Source of the DNA: Reyranella sp. CPCC 100927
GTDB taxonomy: Bacteria > Pseudomonadota > Alphaproteobacteria > Reyranellales > Reyranellaceae
NCBI RefSeq assembly: GCF_007859315.1
Contig: NZ_VOHA01000014.1
Coordinates: forward strand, 124,001 to 188,000
DNA: 64,000 nucleotides
Reading direction: 5' to 3'
Shown: positions 8,429 to 18,188 of the stretch, one piece after another
Position numbering within the stretch: position 1 is the first letter of the stretch
How the letters are laid out: each line of letters opens with the position of its first letter
Notes under the pieces: model-generated
Told to the model about the DNA's origin: nothing
The model's database searches: none
The model's input: the letters and a program-made list of their open reading frames with translations, nothing else
Position numbers and translations under genes: made by a program

Positions 8429-9937
8429 ATGGATATCCTTGCCGGCCTGGGCCACGGCTTCTTCGTCGCGCTGCAACCCGTCAACCTGCTCTACTGCTTC
8501 ATCGGTGTCTTCATCGGCACGCTGGTCGGCGTGCTGCCCGGCATCGGGCCGGTCTCCGCCATGTCGCTGCTGCTGCCGGTCACGCTGTCCGGCACGCCGG
8601 AGTCCGGCATCATCATGATGGCGGGGATCTACTACGGCTCGATGTACGGCGGCTCCACGACCTCGATCCTGGTCAACATCCCGGGCGAGGCGGCCTCGAT
8701 CGTCACCGCGATCGATGGTCATCAGATGGCCAGGCAAGGCCGCGCCGGCCCGGCGCTGGGCATCGCGGCGCTGGGGTCGTTCGTCGCCGGCACGTTCGCC
8801 CTGGTGGCGCTGATGCTGGTGGCACCCACCCTGGCGCGCGTCGCCGTCAAGTTCGGGCCGCCGGAGTATTTCAGCCTTATGGTGCTGGGTCTGACGGTGC
8901 TGACGTTCCTGACCCAGGGCTCGATGCTGAAGTCGCTGATGATGGCCTGCGTCGGGGTCATCATCGGCCTGATCGGGCTGGACTCGATCAACGCCATGCC
9001 GCGCCTGACCTTCGACCGGCTGGAGCTGGTCGACGGCATCGGTCTGGTGCCCATCGTGATGGGCCTGTTCGGCATCGCCGAGATCCTGACGAACCTCGAG
9101 CACGCGATGCGCCGCGACCTGGTCGAACAGCGGATCAAAGGCATCTGGCCGTCGTGGTCCGACTGGCTGGCCAGCCAGAAGGCGATCTATCGCGGCACCG
9201 TGCTCGGCTTCTTCCTCGGTATCCTGCCGGGCGGCGGCGCCGTGATCGGATCGTTCGCCAGCTACGCCATCGAGAAGAAGCTGTCCAAGACGCCCGAACG
9301 CTTCGGCAAGGGTGCCATCGAAGGCGTCGCCGGCCCCGAGGCCGCCAACAACGCCGCCGCCGGTGGTGCGTTCATCCCGCTGATGACCTTGGGCATTCCG
9401 CCCAACGTGGTGATGGCGTTGCTGCTGGGCGCCTTCGTGGTGCACGGGCTGCAGCCCGGCCCGCTGATGATGACGCAGAATCCCAACGTCTTCTGGGGCA
9501 TCGTCGCCAGCATGTATATCGGCAACGTGATGCTGCTGGTGCTCAACATGCCGCTGATCGGCGTCTGGGTGCAGCTGCTGAAGGCGCCCTACAACGTGCT
9601 GTTCCCGCTGATCGTCATGTTCTGCATCGTGGGCGTCTACGCCTCGAGCAACGCCGTGTTCGATGTCGGCGTGATGGTGCTGTTCGGCATCGTGGGCTAC
9701 CTGATGCGCAAGTTCGGCTACGAGGCCGCCCCGCTGGTGCTGGCCTTCGTGCTGGGTCCGATGCTGGAGAACAACCTGCGCAAATCGCTGATCCTGTCGC
9801 AGGGATCGTTCGAGATCTTCGTGACCCGGCCGATCTCGGTGGTCTGCCTGGTCATCGCCGCTGCCGTGCTGATTGCGCCGCTCGTGCCGGTGCTGCGGCG
9901 CAAGCGGGACGCGATCCCGCTGGAGGAGGCGAACTGA
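8429..9937 (+). CDS. tctA: Tripartite tricarboxylate transporter large permease TctA
   Basis: Predicted 502-residue polytopic permease. The family signature is clear: GTLVGVLPGIGPVSAMSLLL near residues 31-50, then YYGSMYGGSTTSIL, and the repeated half with FFLGILPGGGAVIGSF and GPEAANNAAAGGAFIPLMTLG. It forms the transport channel with TctB. It is the last gene of the tctC-tctC-tctB-tctA operon. Its stop codon directly abuts the stop codon of the convergent ychF gene with no base between them. Confidence 0.94.
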   Translation: MDILAGLGHGFFVALQPVNLLYCFIGVFIGTLVGVLPGIGPVSAMSLLLPVTLSGTPESGIIMMAGIYYGSMYGGSTTSILVNIPGEAASIVTAIDGHQMARQGRAGPALGIAALGSFVAGTFALVALMLVAPTLARVAVKFGPPEYFSLMVLGLTVLTFLTQGSMLKSLMMACVGVIIGLIGLDSINAMPRLTFDRLELVDGIGLVPIVMGLFGIAEILTNLEHAMRRDLVEQRIKGIWPSWSDWLASQKAIYRGTVLGFFLGILPGGGAVIGSFASYAIEKKLSKTPERFGKGAIEGVAGPEAANNAAAGGAFIPLMTLGIPPNVVMALLLGAFVVHGLQPGPLMMTQNPNVFWGIVASMYIGNVMLLVLNMPLIGVWVQLLKAPYNVLFPLIVMFCIVGVYASSNAVFDVGVMVLFGIVGYLMRKFGYEAAPLVLAFVLGPMLENNLRKSLILSQGSFEIFVTRPISVVCLVIAAAVLIAPLVPVLRRKRDAIPLEEAN

Positions 9938-11035
9938 CTACACGTTGAAGCGGAAGTGGAAGATGTCGCCGTCCTGGGTGACGTAGTCCTTGCCTTCCAG
10001 CCGCATCTTGCCGGCGTCCTTGGCACCCTGCTCGCCGTTGCAGGCGACGAACTCGTCGTAGCCGATGGTCTCGGCCCGGATGAAGCCCTTCTCGAAATCG
10101 GTGTGGATGGCGCCGGCGGCCTGCGGCGCCTTGCTGCCGCGTTTCACGGTCCAGGCGTGTGCCTCCTTGGGGCCGACCGTGAAGAACGTCACCAGATCGA
10201 GCAGGCCGTAGCCGGCCGCGATCACGCGGTTGAGGCCGGTGTCGTGCAGGCCCAGCGACTCGAGATAGTCGCCCTGGTCCGCGGCCGGAAGCTGTGCCAC
10301 CTCGGCCTCGATGGCGGCCGAGATGATGACATAGGGTGCGCCGACCGACGTGGCGTAGTCGGCGGCCTTGGCGCTGATGGCGTTGCCGCTAGCGGCCGAG
10401 CCCTCGTCGACGTTCAGCACGAACATCTGCGGTTTGGCGGTCAGCAGCTGCATGCGGCGAACGATCGGCAGTTCTTCGGCCGAAAGCTCGACCGTGCGCG
10501 CGGACTTGCCGTCGCGCAGCGCCGCCACGATGCGCTCCATGATCGGCACTTCGGCGGCGGCTTCCTTGTCGCCGCCCTTGGCCTTCTTCTGCAGGTTGGG
10601 CAGGCGCTTCTCGAGACTGTCGAGGTCGGCCAGCATCAGTTCGGTCTCGATGATCTCCGCATCGCGCACCGGATCGACGTTGCCCGCGACGTGGGTGACG
10701 TCGCCGTCCTCGAAGCAGCGCAGCACTTGGGCGATCGCATCGACTTCCCGGATATTGCCGAGAAACTGGTTGCCCAGGCCTTCGCCCCTGCTGGCGCCTT
10801 TGACCAGGCCGGCGATGTCGACGAATTCCAGCTGCGTGGGCACGAGCTTCGCGGACTCCGCGATCCTGGCCAGGACATCCAGGCGCGGGTCAGGCACCGC
10901 CACGCGACCGACGTTGGGTTCGATGGTGCAGAACGGATAGTTCGCCGCCTGGGCCGCCTGCGTGGCGGTCAGCGCATTGAAAAGCGTCGACTTGCCGACA
11001 TTGGGCAGGCCGACGATGCCGCAATTGAAACCCAT
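9938..11035 (-). CDS. ychF: Redox-regulated ATPase YchF (Obg-like)
   Basis: Predicted 365-residue member of the Obg/YchF translation-factor family, which binds ribosomes and prefers ATP. The P-loop is GLPNVGKSTLFNALT at residues 8-22; the switch region contains FVDIAGLVKGASRGEGLGNQFL, followed by the helical insertion and a C-terminal TGS domain. The DFEKGFIRAE and YVTQDGDIFHFRFNV segments are family hallmarks. It is on the same strand as pth, rplY and prs upstream, but an opposite-strand oxidoreductase gene now separates it from pth. Confidence 0.95.
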   Translation of the reverse strand: MGFNCGIVGLPNVGKSTLFNALTATQAAQAANYPFCTIEPNVGRVAVPDPRLDVLARIAESAKLVPTQLEFVDIAGLVKGASRGEGLGNQFLGNIREVDAIAQVLRCFEDGDVTHVAGNVDPVRDAEIIETELMLADLDSLEKRLPNLQKKAKGGDKEAAAEVPIMERIVAALRDGKSARTVELSAEELPIVRRMQLLTAKPQMFVLNVDEGSAASGNAISAKAADYATSVGAPYVIISAAIEAEVAQLPAADQGDYLESLGLHDTGLNRVIAAGYGLLDLVTFFTVGPKEAHAWTVKRGSKAPQAAGAIHTDFEKGFIRAETIGYDEFVACNGEQGAKDAGKMRLEGKDYVTQDGDIFHFRFNV

Positions 11036-11196
11036 GGCTGGAAAAGATCCGGATCGGGAGGGTGGTGAGGCCGATATAGGACGCGACGGTTGCGGTCAAC
11101 CCGTTCCGATACATGGTTTGCCCCTTACCGACGGTCACGTTTTGCGCGCACAATGCGCTACAGCTGGATGTCCCTGGATCACCAAAGGATTTTCGC

Positions 11197-12243
11197 ATGC
11201 GTGTCGCCACCACCGTGCCGCAAGACGATCTGCGCCAGACCGCCGCAGCTGCCCGCCGGGCGGAAGCGGCCGGGTTCGACAGCCTGATCACCTTCGAAAA
11301 CCGCAACGAGCCGTTCCTGGCCCATGCCGTGGCGGCCACGACGACCGATCGCATCGAATTGGGGACTGCGGTCGCGATCGCTTTCCCGCGCAGTCCGATG
11401 GTGGTGGCCAACGCCAGCTGGGATCTGCAGGTCGCCTCGCGTGGGCGCTTCGTGCTGGGTCTGGGGCCGCAGATCCGCCCCCACAACGAGAAGCGCTTCA
11501 GCGTACCGTGGACCGCACCGGCGCCGCGCATGCGCGACTATGTCGGCGCCCTGCGCGCGATCTGGACCGCCTGGGAGAAGGGCACCAAGCTCGACTACCA
11601 CGGCACGCACTATACCTTCACCCTGATGACGCCCAACTTCGTGCCGCCGTCGCACCACCTGCGCATGGTGCCGATCACATTGGCGGCGGTGGGCGAGCAC
11701 ACCTTGCGCCTGGCCGGCGAAGTGGCCGACGGTGTGCGGTTGCATTCCTTCTGCACGCGCCGCTACCTCGAGGAAGTGGTGCTGCTGCGCCTGAACGAGG
11801 GGCTTGCCCGGAAGGATCGCAACCGCGCGCAGCTCGAGATCAGCGGCGGCGGCTTCGTTGCCACGGGCGCCGATTCGGCGGCGGTCGCCAAGGCGGTCGA
11901 ATTCGTGCGGGCGCGCATTGCGTTCTATGGCTCGACACCGGCCTATTGGCCGGTCCTGGAATTGCACGGCCTGGGCGATCTCGGGCGCAAGCTCAACGCG
12001 ATGTCAAAGCAGGGCCAGTGGGCCGAGATGACGGCGTCCATTGCCGATGACGTGGTCCAGCTGTTCGCCGCCGTCGGCACGCACCGCGAGATCGCCGGCG
12101 AGGTGGCCAAGCGCTTCGGCGGCCTGGTCGACACGATCTACGCCAGCGCCACCCCCACGATGCCGTCGGACCTGCCGTCGGATGTGCTGCAGGACATCCA
12201 GAGACTGTCGACGCCGTTCACCGGCTACGCGACGCCGTGGTGA
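11197..12243 (+). CDS. LLM class flavin/F420-dependent oxidoreductase
   Basis: Predicted 348-residue luciferase-like monooxygenase-fold protein. The TIM-barrel start (VATTVPQDDLRQTAAAARRAEAAGFDS) and the segments ELGTAVAIAFPRSP, QVASRGRFVLGLG and FTLMTPNF are typical of the F420-dependent subgroup. The reaction is unknown; the family uses FMN or F420 for hydride transfer or monooxygenation. The ATG at 11197 matches the family start and has AAAGGAT upstream; the open frame extends to about 11113 without similarity. It is oriented against its neighbours and sits inside an otherwise one-strand translation gene group, which suggests later insertion. Confidence 0.85.
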   Translation: MRVATTVPQDDLRQTAAAARRAEAAGFDSLITFENRNEPFLAHAVAATTTDRIELGTAVAIAFPRSPMVVANASWDLQVASRGRFVLGLGPQIRPHNEKRFSVPWTAPAPRMRDYVGALRAIWTAWEKGTKLDYHGTHYTFTLMTPNFVPPSHHLRMVPITLAAVGEHTLRLAGEVADGVRLHSFCTRRYLEEVVLLRLNEGLARKDRNRAQLEISGGGFVATGADSAAVAKAVEFVRARIAFYGSTPAYWPVLELHGLGDLGRKLNAMSKQGQWAEMTASIADDVVQLFAAVGTHREIAGEVAKRFGGLVDTIYASATPTMPSDLPSDVLQDIQRLSTPFTGYATPW

Positions 12244-12267
12244 AGCCACCACCGCGCCGTCGGTCGA

Positions 12268-12879
12268 TCACGGCTGCTTTTTCTCGGGCTTCTCCGGTGG
12301 CGGACTGATCAGGTACGCCACGCGGCTCATGAACTTCTCGTCGTCGACCTTGGTGCCGCCGGCCATCAGCGGGGCCTCGGATGCCACCGCGTCCAGCACC
12401 TTGGGCAGCCAGCTCTCGCGTTCGGCCTTGCTGAAGTCCTGCAGCACGTAGCCGTGCACGAGGTCCTTGTGGCCGGGATGGCCGATGCCCATGCGCACGC
12501 GGCGGTAGTCGGGGCCCAGATGCGCATCGAGGTCGCGGATGCCGTTGTGCCCGCCGGCGCCGCCGCCGGTCTTCACCCGCACCTTGCCCGGCGCCAGATC
12601 GAGTTCGTCGTGGAAGACGATCACGTCGTTGAGGTCGAGCTTGTGGAACCGCACGGCCTCGCCGACCGACTGACCGGAATCGTTCATGTAGGTCATCGGC
12701 TTCAGCGCAAGCGCCCGCACGCCGCCGAGCGTGCCTTCGGCAACCTCGCCCTGGAAGCGCTTGCGCCACGTTGAAAAGCCATGGCGGCGGACGATGAGGT
12801 CCGCCGCCATGAATCCGATATTGTGGCGCTGCGCCGCGTGCCTGGGCCCGGGATTGCCGAGCCCGACGAGCAGAAGCAT
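12268..12879 (-). CDS. pth: Peptidyl-tRNA hydrolase
   Basis: Predicted 203-residue enzyme that recycles peptidyl-tRNA by cleaving its ester bond. The start [11 protein letters not shown], the catalytic-histidine region RHNIGF, the [10 protein letters not shown] motif, [11 protein letters not shown] and [12 protein letters not shown] are all conserved Pth features. It begins 27 bases after the rplY stop on the same strand, so it is very likely co-transcribed with rplY and prs. The last residues are a short charged Pro/Glu/Lys tail. Its stop lies 24 bases from the stop of the convergent LLM gene. Confidence 0.96.
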   Translation of the reverse strand: MLLLVGLGNPGPRHAAQRHNIGFMAADLIVRRHGFSTWRKRFQGEVAEGTLGGVRALALKPMTYMNDSGQSVGEAVRFHKLDLNDVIVFHDELDLAPGKVRVKTGGGAGGHNGIRDLDAHLGPDYRRVRMGIGHPGHKDLVHGYVLQDFSKAERESWLPKVLDAVASEAPLMAGGTKVDDEKFMSRVAYLISPPPEKPEKKQP

Positions 12880-12906
12880 GACAGCGCCGGCGCCGCGTGG
12901 CGCCGC

Positions 12907-13608
12907 TTACTTCTTGGTCGGTGCAGCGGCGGCCTTGGCCGGTGCCGCTGCAGCAGCGCCCGCCGCCGGTGCGGCCGCACCCGACGCGGGAGCCGCGCCG
13001 GCAGCCGGTGCTGCGGCCGCTGCGGTTTCAGCCTCGCGGCCGACCGTCGGCGGTGCCACCGATGCGATGGTTGCATTCTTCTCGCGGCTGACCACACGCA
13101 CGCCCTCGGGCAGGTTCAGCGCCGACAGATGGACCGAATGCCCGATCTCCAGGCCGGTCAGATCGACCTCGAAGAACTCGGGGATCTGGTCGGCCCGCGT
13201 GCGCACCGTGATGGCGTGGCGGATGACGTTCAGGATGCCGCCGCGCTTGATGCCGGGCGATGCGGCTTCATTGCGGAAGTGCACCGGCACGTCGACCGTG
13301 ATGATCGAGCCGGCGCCCAGGCGCAGGAAGTCGAAATGCACGGGGCGATCGGTGACCGGGTCGAGCTGCACGTCGCGCGGCAGCACTTCAACCTTGGTGC
13401 CCTCGACGTCGATGGCCATGCGATGGGTCAGGAACCCCTCGCGGATCATGACGCGCAGCAACTGCTTGGGCTCCACCGAGATCGGCAGCGGGGGCTGTTT
13501 GTCACCATAAATCACGGCCGGGATCAGGCCGTCGCGACGCGCAGCCCGGGCGCCCCCTTTACCGGCCCGGTCCCGCTTCTTCGCGGCAATCGTTGTCAAC
13601 TCGGACAT
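12907..13608 (-). CDS. rplY: 50S ribosomal protein L25/general stress protein Ctc
   Basis: Predicted 233-residue long-form L25 (CTC type). The N-terminal L25 domain starts at AAKKRDRAGKGGARAARRDG and binds 5S rRNA; the C-terminal beta domain covers about residues 95-185. The last 45 residues are a low-complexity Ala/Pro/Gly tail ending in KK, common in alphaproteobacterial L25 but long here. The ATG at 13606-13608 is preceded by AAGGAG; a start 21 codons earlier adds no family sequence. Gene order prs-rplY-pth is the usual alphaproteobacterial arrangement. Confidence 0.93.
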   Translation of the reverse strand: MSELTTIAAKKRDRAGKGGARAARRDGLIPAVIYGDKQPPLPISVEPKQLLRVMIREGFLTHRMAIDVEGTKVEVLPRDVQLDPVTDRPVHFDFLRLGAGSIITVDVPVHFRNEAASPGIKRGGILNVIRHAITVRTRADQIPEFFEVDLTGLEIGHSVHLSALNLPEGVRVVSREKNATIASVAPPTVGREAETAAAAAPAAGAAPASGAAAPAAGAAAAAPAKAAAAPTKK

Positions 13609-13725
13609 TGTCCGTCTCTCCTTCGAGGCGCTGTCACGCCGTTCATTCGGACCGGGACTGTCCCGGTCCATCCATCGCGAGCCGGCCTCCAGGGGTGCCG
13701 CGCCCGCGCTGACGCTGGGACTGAC

Positions 13726-13749
13726 GGCCGCCGGCGCAAGCCGGCGGCC
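13726..13749. other. Strong GC hairpin between prs and rplY
   Basis: GGCCGCCGGC and GCCGGCGGCC form a perfect 10-base-pair stem around GCAA. There is no T-run on either side, so it is not a standard intrinsic terminator. It lies in the transcribed gap between prs and rplY and could attenuate, stabilise the prs mRNA end, or mark a dispersed palindrome. Confidence 0.4.
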
Positions 13750-13788
13750 ACCAGGTTACTACGCACGATGCTCTACGCTGCACAAACC

Positions 13789-14721
<933 letters not shown>

Positions 14722-14858
14722 CTCGGCTTCCCCCGACGCGCGCCGCGTCGAATTCGCGTAAGGGCTTGGAATTCCACGATTTTTTGCCCCCGGCCGGAGG
14801 CGGCGCGCGGAACATACCGGCCTTTGCGTCAACTCGCAACCGGCTCGGGTGACCACTT

Positions 14859-16010
14859 TCAGCGACGGGTCATGTCGATATGGCAGGACAGGCCGGTATT
14901 GGTGCGCCCACGGCCTGCCAGGCGCCCGTCCGCGATTTGAATATCGAACGTCGCTTCGTAGGGTTTGCCGGCGCCATCGACGCCATCGCCCCGCAGCGTG
15001 GCGCGGCCATCTGCCGCAACGGTGCCCGTGAGCAGGAAGCGGCGCGGGGAATCGGATGCCTGGCCCTGGAACCAGATGTCGCCGTAGCGCACCGTCAGGT
15101 TCTCGACGGATTCGAAACGGCCCGGGGCGTCGCAGCCGAAAACCCCCTTCCAGTTGCCGTCAAATGCGCGCACCGGGGGTGATGGCGGTCGCGCCGCCGC
15201 AGGGTCGGGTTTGGCCGCGTCGGCCGGCGGATTGGACGAGGGGGCCGGAGTCGCAGGGCCACCCGGCGAGGGCAGCCAACGCGCCCAGCGGGGCTTGGGG
15301 AATTCCTCCTCGCCCTGGGCCGCCGTGCCCGGCTCGGATGCCGAGTCGACGGGTGCGGCCCAGACAAAGACCTCCAGCGTGATTCCGAACGCGGCCAGGG
15401 CGGCCAGCGCGGCATGCCGCATCAACCGTGCCGGCGGCAACCGGCGCCGGTGCGCCACGCCAGCGGGGTCCTGATAAGGGCTGAGCACACGGTAAACCGG
15501 CGCCCGACCGATGTTCTTGAGATCGAACTCGCCGTGTAGCTCCAGTGTGAAACCCTGGGTTCGCTGCAGTTGCTGCGCGACGACATCGGACACGCAGACT
15601 TCACCCGGAATGCCGGCGCTCTGCACCCGCGTCGCCGTGTTCACCACGTCGCCGCGCAGGTCGCTGCCGAGCGAGATCACGGCACCGGCGTGCACGCCGA
15701 TGCGCAACGGCATCCTGTAGCTATCCGGTGCCTGCGCATCATAACCGCGGGCGTGGTACTGGATTTCCAGGGCGCATGCCGTTGCTTCGATCGCCGAACC
15801 GAAGGCGGCCAGGAAGCCGTCGCCCGTGGTATTGAAGATGACACCGCGATGGCGCGTCACGACCGGCGACAGATAGGACTCGCGCGCTTTCCAGGCGCGC
15901 ACCGTGCCGCGATCGTCGTGGCGTGCCATGGACGAATAGCCGACGACATCCAGCGACAATATTGCCGCCGTGCGCATCATGGTTGAAGTGGCCGAAGGCG
16001 GCGGAGTCAT
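14859..16010 (-). CDS. Class III adenylate/guanylate cyclase-like protein with transmembrane anchor and C-terminal domain
   Basis: Predicted about 383 residues. An N-terminal cyclase homology domain (residues about 14-180) has both metal aspartates (Asp21 in SLDVVGYS, Asp64 in TTGDGF) and the transition-state pair Asn124 and Arg128 in DVVNTATR. The residue matching the purine-selecting lysine of class III cyclases is Asn60; the partner Asp117 is kept. A transmembrane segment spans about 198-219, followed by a Pro-rich linker and a C-terminal region with a possible beta fold and a late cysteine. The topology (catalytic domain first, then one membrane span) suggests the C-terminus is periplasmic. 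The start is uncertain (ATG at 16010 or a nearby TTG). Product specificity is not predictable. Confidence 0.72.
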   Translation of the reverse strand: MTPPPSATSTMMRTAAILSLDVVGYSSMARHDDRGTVRAWKARESYLSPVVTRHRGVIFNTTGDGFLAAFGSAIEATACALEIQYHARGYDAQAPDSYRMPLRIGVHAGAVISLGSDLRGDVVNTATRVQSAGIPGEVCVSDVVAQQLQRTQGFTLELHGEFDLKNIGRAPVYRVLSPYQDPAGVAHRRRLPPARLMRHAALAALAAFGITLEVFVWAAPVDSASEPGTAAQGEEEFPKPRWARWLPSPGGPATPAPSSNPPADAAKPDPAAARPPSPPVRAFDGNWKGVFGCDAPGRFESVENLTVRYGDIWFQGQASDSPRRFLLTGTVAADGRATLRGDGVDGAGKPYEATFDIQIADGRLAGRGRTNTGLSCHIDMTRR

Positions 16011-16102
16011 GTCTGACAATCAAACGGCGGTTGTCCGTCAATTCGGCTGACGTCCGCTTGATATAGTAGGATTGCCGCCTGCGTTAAGAGGGTCTCGCGT
16101 CA

Positions 16103-16582
16103 ATGGTCGTTCAGGCACAGCCGCACACGCCGCCGTCGGCCGGGTCGCAAGCCGACCGCAGTGCCTACGGCGGCTTCTGGCTGCGGTTCGCGGCCGCCGT
16201 GATCGATGTGGTCGCCACGTTCGTCCTGGTCGGCGTCGTTCTGCTGGGGGCCAAGCTCCTCAACATGGCCGTGGGGCGCGAGGTGTTGGGCGGCGACCGT
16301 TTCAGCAGCGTGCTGCTGATGAGCGTCGCATGGCTCTATGACGCCGGCCTCACGTCCTCCAACGCGCGGGCGACGCTGGGCAAGCTGGTTGTCGGGCTGC
16401 GCGTCGAGGATGCCGACACCCGGACGCGCGTCAATTTCCTGATCGCCTCGGGACGACACTTCGCCAAAGTGGTGTCGGTCACATTGCTGCTGCTGGGCTA
16501 CGTCCCGATGTTATGGGATCCGCAGCGGCGGGCCCTGCACGATTTTGCCGCCGGCACCGCCGTCGTGAAGCGCCGCGGATAA
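16103..16582 (+). CDS. RDD family membrane protein
   Basis: Predicted 159-residue inner-membrane protein of the RDD family. The pattern FWLRFAAAVIDVV at residues 24-36 carries the family arginine and aspartate positions, and the domain ends with DPQRRALHDFAAGTAVVKR, a standard RDD ending. About three transmembrane segments are visible (near residues 28-55, 70-88 and 118-136). Function in this family is mostly unknown, with some members implicated in ion or stress transport. It is divergent from the cyclase-like gene and may share that promoter region. Confidence 0.85.
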   Translation: MVVQAQPHTPPSAGSQADRSAYGGFWLRFAAAVIDVVATFVLVGVVLLGAKLLNMAVGREVLGGDRFSSVLLMSVAWLYDAGLTSSNARATLGKLVVGLRVEDADTRTRVNFLIASGRHFAKVVSVTLLLLGYVPMLWDPQRRALHDFAAGTAVVKRRG

Positions 16583-16712
16583 CGAATTTTCATCGCAACT
16601 GATACATCGCAGCATCAGTGTCACTGTTTGGACACTTCACGACGCGCGCGGCAGGTCGCGATACTGCGGCCATCGCTATGGCACTGCCTCATTGGGTGGA
16701 AGGAGCCACGAT

Positions 16713-16994
16713 ATGCGTCCGAAGTCAGACAAGTCAGATGCGTTGATCGAAGCCAGACGCCACTTTCTCGCCACGTGCGGCAAGTTCGCGGTGGCGACGC
16801 CACCCGCTGTTGCCTTGATGCTGTCGGCCGCCGAGCGGAACTATGCTGTCGCCGCGTCGGGCGGTGGTGGTGGTTCGCTCTCGCCGCCAGGCAACAACGG
16901 TTTCGGCAACGGTGGCGGTGACGGCGTGCCGGGCAACTCCGGCAACAACAATTCACCGAACGCCGGTGGTAAACGCGACGACACGACGCGCTGA
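16713..16994 (+). CDS. Small Tat-signal-like, Gly/Asn-rich protein; candidate substrate of the neighbouring kinase cassette
   Basis: Predicted 93 residues with no recognised family. The start is supported by AAGGAG seven bases before the ATG. The N-terminal half has a twin-arginine-like motif (ARRHFLATCGKF) and a short hydrophobic stretch (VATPPAVALMLSAA), then a change at AVAASGG to a tail rich in Gly, Asn, Pro and Ser, including NNGFGNGGGDGVPGNSG, ending in charged KRDDTTR. This resembles a leader plus core or an exported low-complexity protein. It is convergent with an operon encoding a PqqD-HprK fusion, a nucleotidyltransferase and a methyltransferase, so it is an attractive candidate for modification. 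The link is inferred from position only. Confidence 0.65.
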   Translation: MRPKSDKSDALIEARRHFLATCGKFAVATPPAVALMLSAAERNYAVAASGGGGGSLSPPGNNGFGNGGGDGVPGNSGNNNSPNAGGKRDDTTR

Positions 16995-17019
16995 TCACCT
17001 TCTCGGATCTCGGATTGCA

Positions 17020-17048
17020 GCACGGGCCGGCTGACTGCCGGCCCGTGC
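17020..17048. terminator. Bidirectional stem-loop between the small protein and the kinase operon
   Basis: GCACGGGCCGGC (17020-17031) and GCCGGCCCGTGC (17037-17048) form a perfect 12-base-pair stem with loop TGACT. It lies in the 69-base gap between two converging genes and probably ends or insulates both transcripts, although no T-run follows on either strand. Confidence 0.55.
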
Positions 17049-17063
17049 CCGTGATGGCGACAG

Positions 17064-18188
17064 TTATTGACGCCAGCCGCCCGGGTGCGCCTGGCTTCGC
17101 AAAAGGCGACCGATCCACTCTTTGGCACCGCCCTTTCGCAGGTAGCGCGCCGCGTGGCGCAGTCGGCGGCGCAGCAAGGGGCCGTGATCGCCGTAGATCG
17201 CGTCCATGCGATGGGGCGCGAACGCTGACCGGATGTTGGCCACCGGCGTTCTTAGCGGCGCCAGCATCGGCACGCGCCACTGCAGCCGGCAATGTTGAAC
17301 GTAGCGGCGAACTGCCGGTGAGGCTGGTTCAGGTAATGTCCATGGTGCGCCCAGCCAGCGATGCGCCATCAAGGCGTAGGCATGCAGCGGTGCCCGCAGT
17401 CGGTGCTGCATCAGGCTGGTATCGATAAAAGGCCAATCAATAGCCGGTCCGTCGGAGCGGGCCAGCATGGTGAATTCATAGAGCTGGCGCAGTTCGAACA
17501 GGCCACGATAGTAGTTCGCCAGGAAGTGAATCTGTGCATGCAGTACGTTGTGCAGAACCCGATCGGTCGGTGATGGTACGAAGAACGGCGTATTCCGTAC
17601 GTTGATTTCGACGGCACGACGCCAGACGTCGCGTGCCGGCAAGACGTGCGGCGTATCGAGTAACTCGAAATGGAGATCAACCGCACCGGGGTCGCCCGGT
17701 CGGGCGAAATCGCCATAGGCGTGATGACCGTCGGCGTAACGGGCGATGATGCCGTAGCCCAGTTCATCCAGCACGGCGAAGACCCGGTCGGCGGCCTGCC
17801 GCGGGACCAGAACATCAAGATCGCGAATCATGCGACCGCTTCGTTCCGGCTCGGGATCTTGAAACAATGTGGCACCGCCCTTGAGCAGCATGCCTTGGAT
17901 ATCGGCCAGCGCCAGGGCGCCCATGAGTTCCAGTGCCTGCTGCCGTAATCTGGCATTGCGGCTCGCATTGCTTTCATACAGCAGCGCGAGATAGTCGCGT
18001 ACGTCGTCGGGGAGTTCGTCCAGGCGCCGGGCGCGGGCAAGGGCTGCGTGAAGCGTAGGGCCAACAAGATGGTCATTCGCCAGCGCCATCGCTTGCTGCC
18101 AGGTGGCATCGCTGACGCTGTTCAAGGGCGGACCATCCGGTCGCAGACCGTTGCAGACAATGTCCAGGGCGCGCAGCGATCGGATCAT
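17064..18188 (-). CDS. Nucleotidyltransferase family protein (NTP_transf_5 type)
   Basis: Predicted 374 residues. The nucleotidyltransferase core is recognisable from GMLLKGGATLF near residue 110 and MIRDLDVLVPRQAADRVFAVLDELGY at about 140-165, which supplies the lysine and paired acidic residues of the family, with DLHFEL further on supplying a third acid. The C-terminal half is alpha-helical with many His and Trp residues. The family is known near HprK-like kinases and PqqD-like proteins in peptide-modification and polysaccharide loci, but its reaction is undefined. Its ATG overlaps the kinase-fusion stop (ATGA at 18185-18188), implying translational coupling. Local GC is lower than in housekeeping genes nearby. 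Confidence 0.8.
   Translation of the reverse strand: MIRSLRALDIVCNGLRPDGPPLNSVSDATWQQAMALANDHLVGPTLHAALARARRLDELPDDVRDYLALLYESNASRNARLRQQALELMGALALADIQGMLLKGGATLFQDPEPERSGRMIRDLDVLVPRQAADRVFAVLDELGYGIIARYADGHHAYGDFARPGDPGAVDLHFELLDTPHVLPARDVWRRAVEINVRNTPFFVPSPTDRVLHNVLHAQIHFLANYYRGLFELRQLYEFTMLARSDGPAIDWPFIDTSLMQHRLRAPLHAYALMAHRWLGAPWTLPEPASPAVRRYVQHCRLQWRVPMLAPLRTPVANIRSAFAPHRMDAIYGDHGPLLRRRLRHAARYLRKGGAKEWIGRLLRSQAHPGGWRQ

Noticed and set aside
8008-9948. Long open frame (about 646 codons) overlapping tctB and tctA in another frame
   Set aside because: It is an Arg/Gly/His-rich translation typical of out-of-frame reading in high-GC DNA, and the true frames encode clear TctB and TctA proteins.
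12907-13040. Ala/Pro-rich tail of L25 as a separate low-complexity repeat element
   Set aside because: It is in frame with and continuous from L25, and similar tails are usual for long-form L25 proteins of this group.
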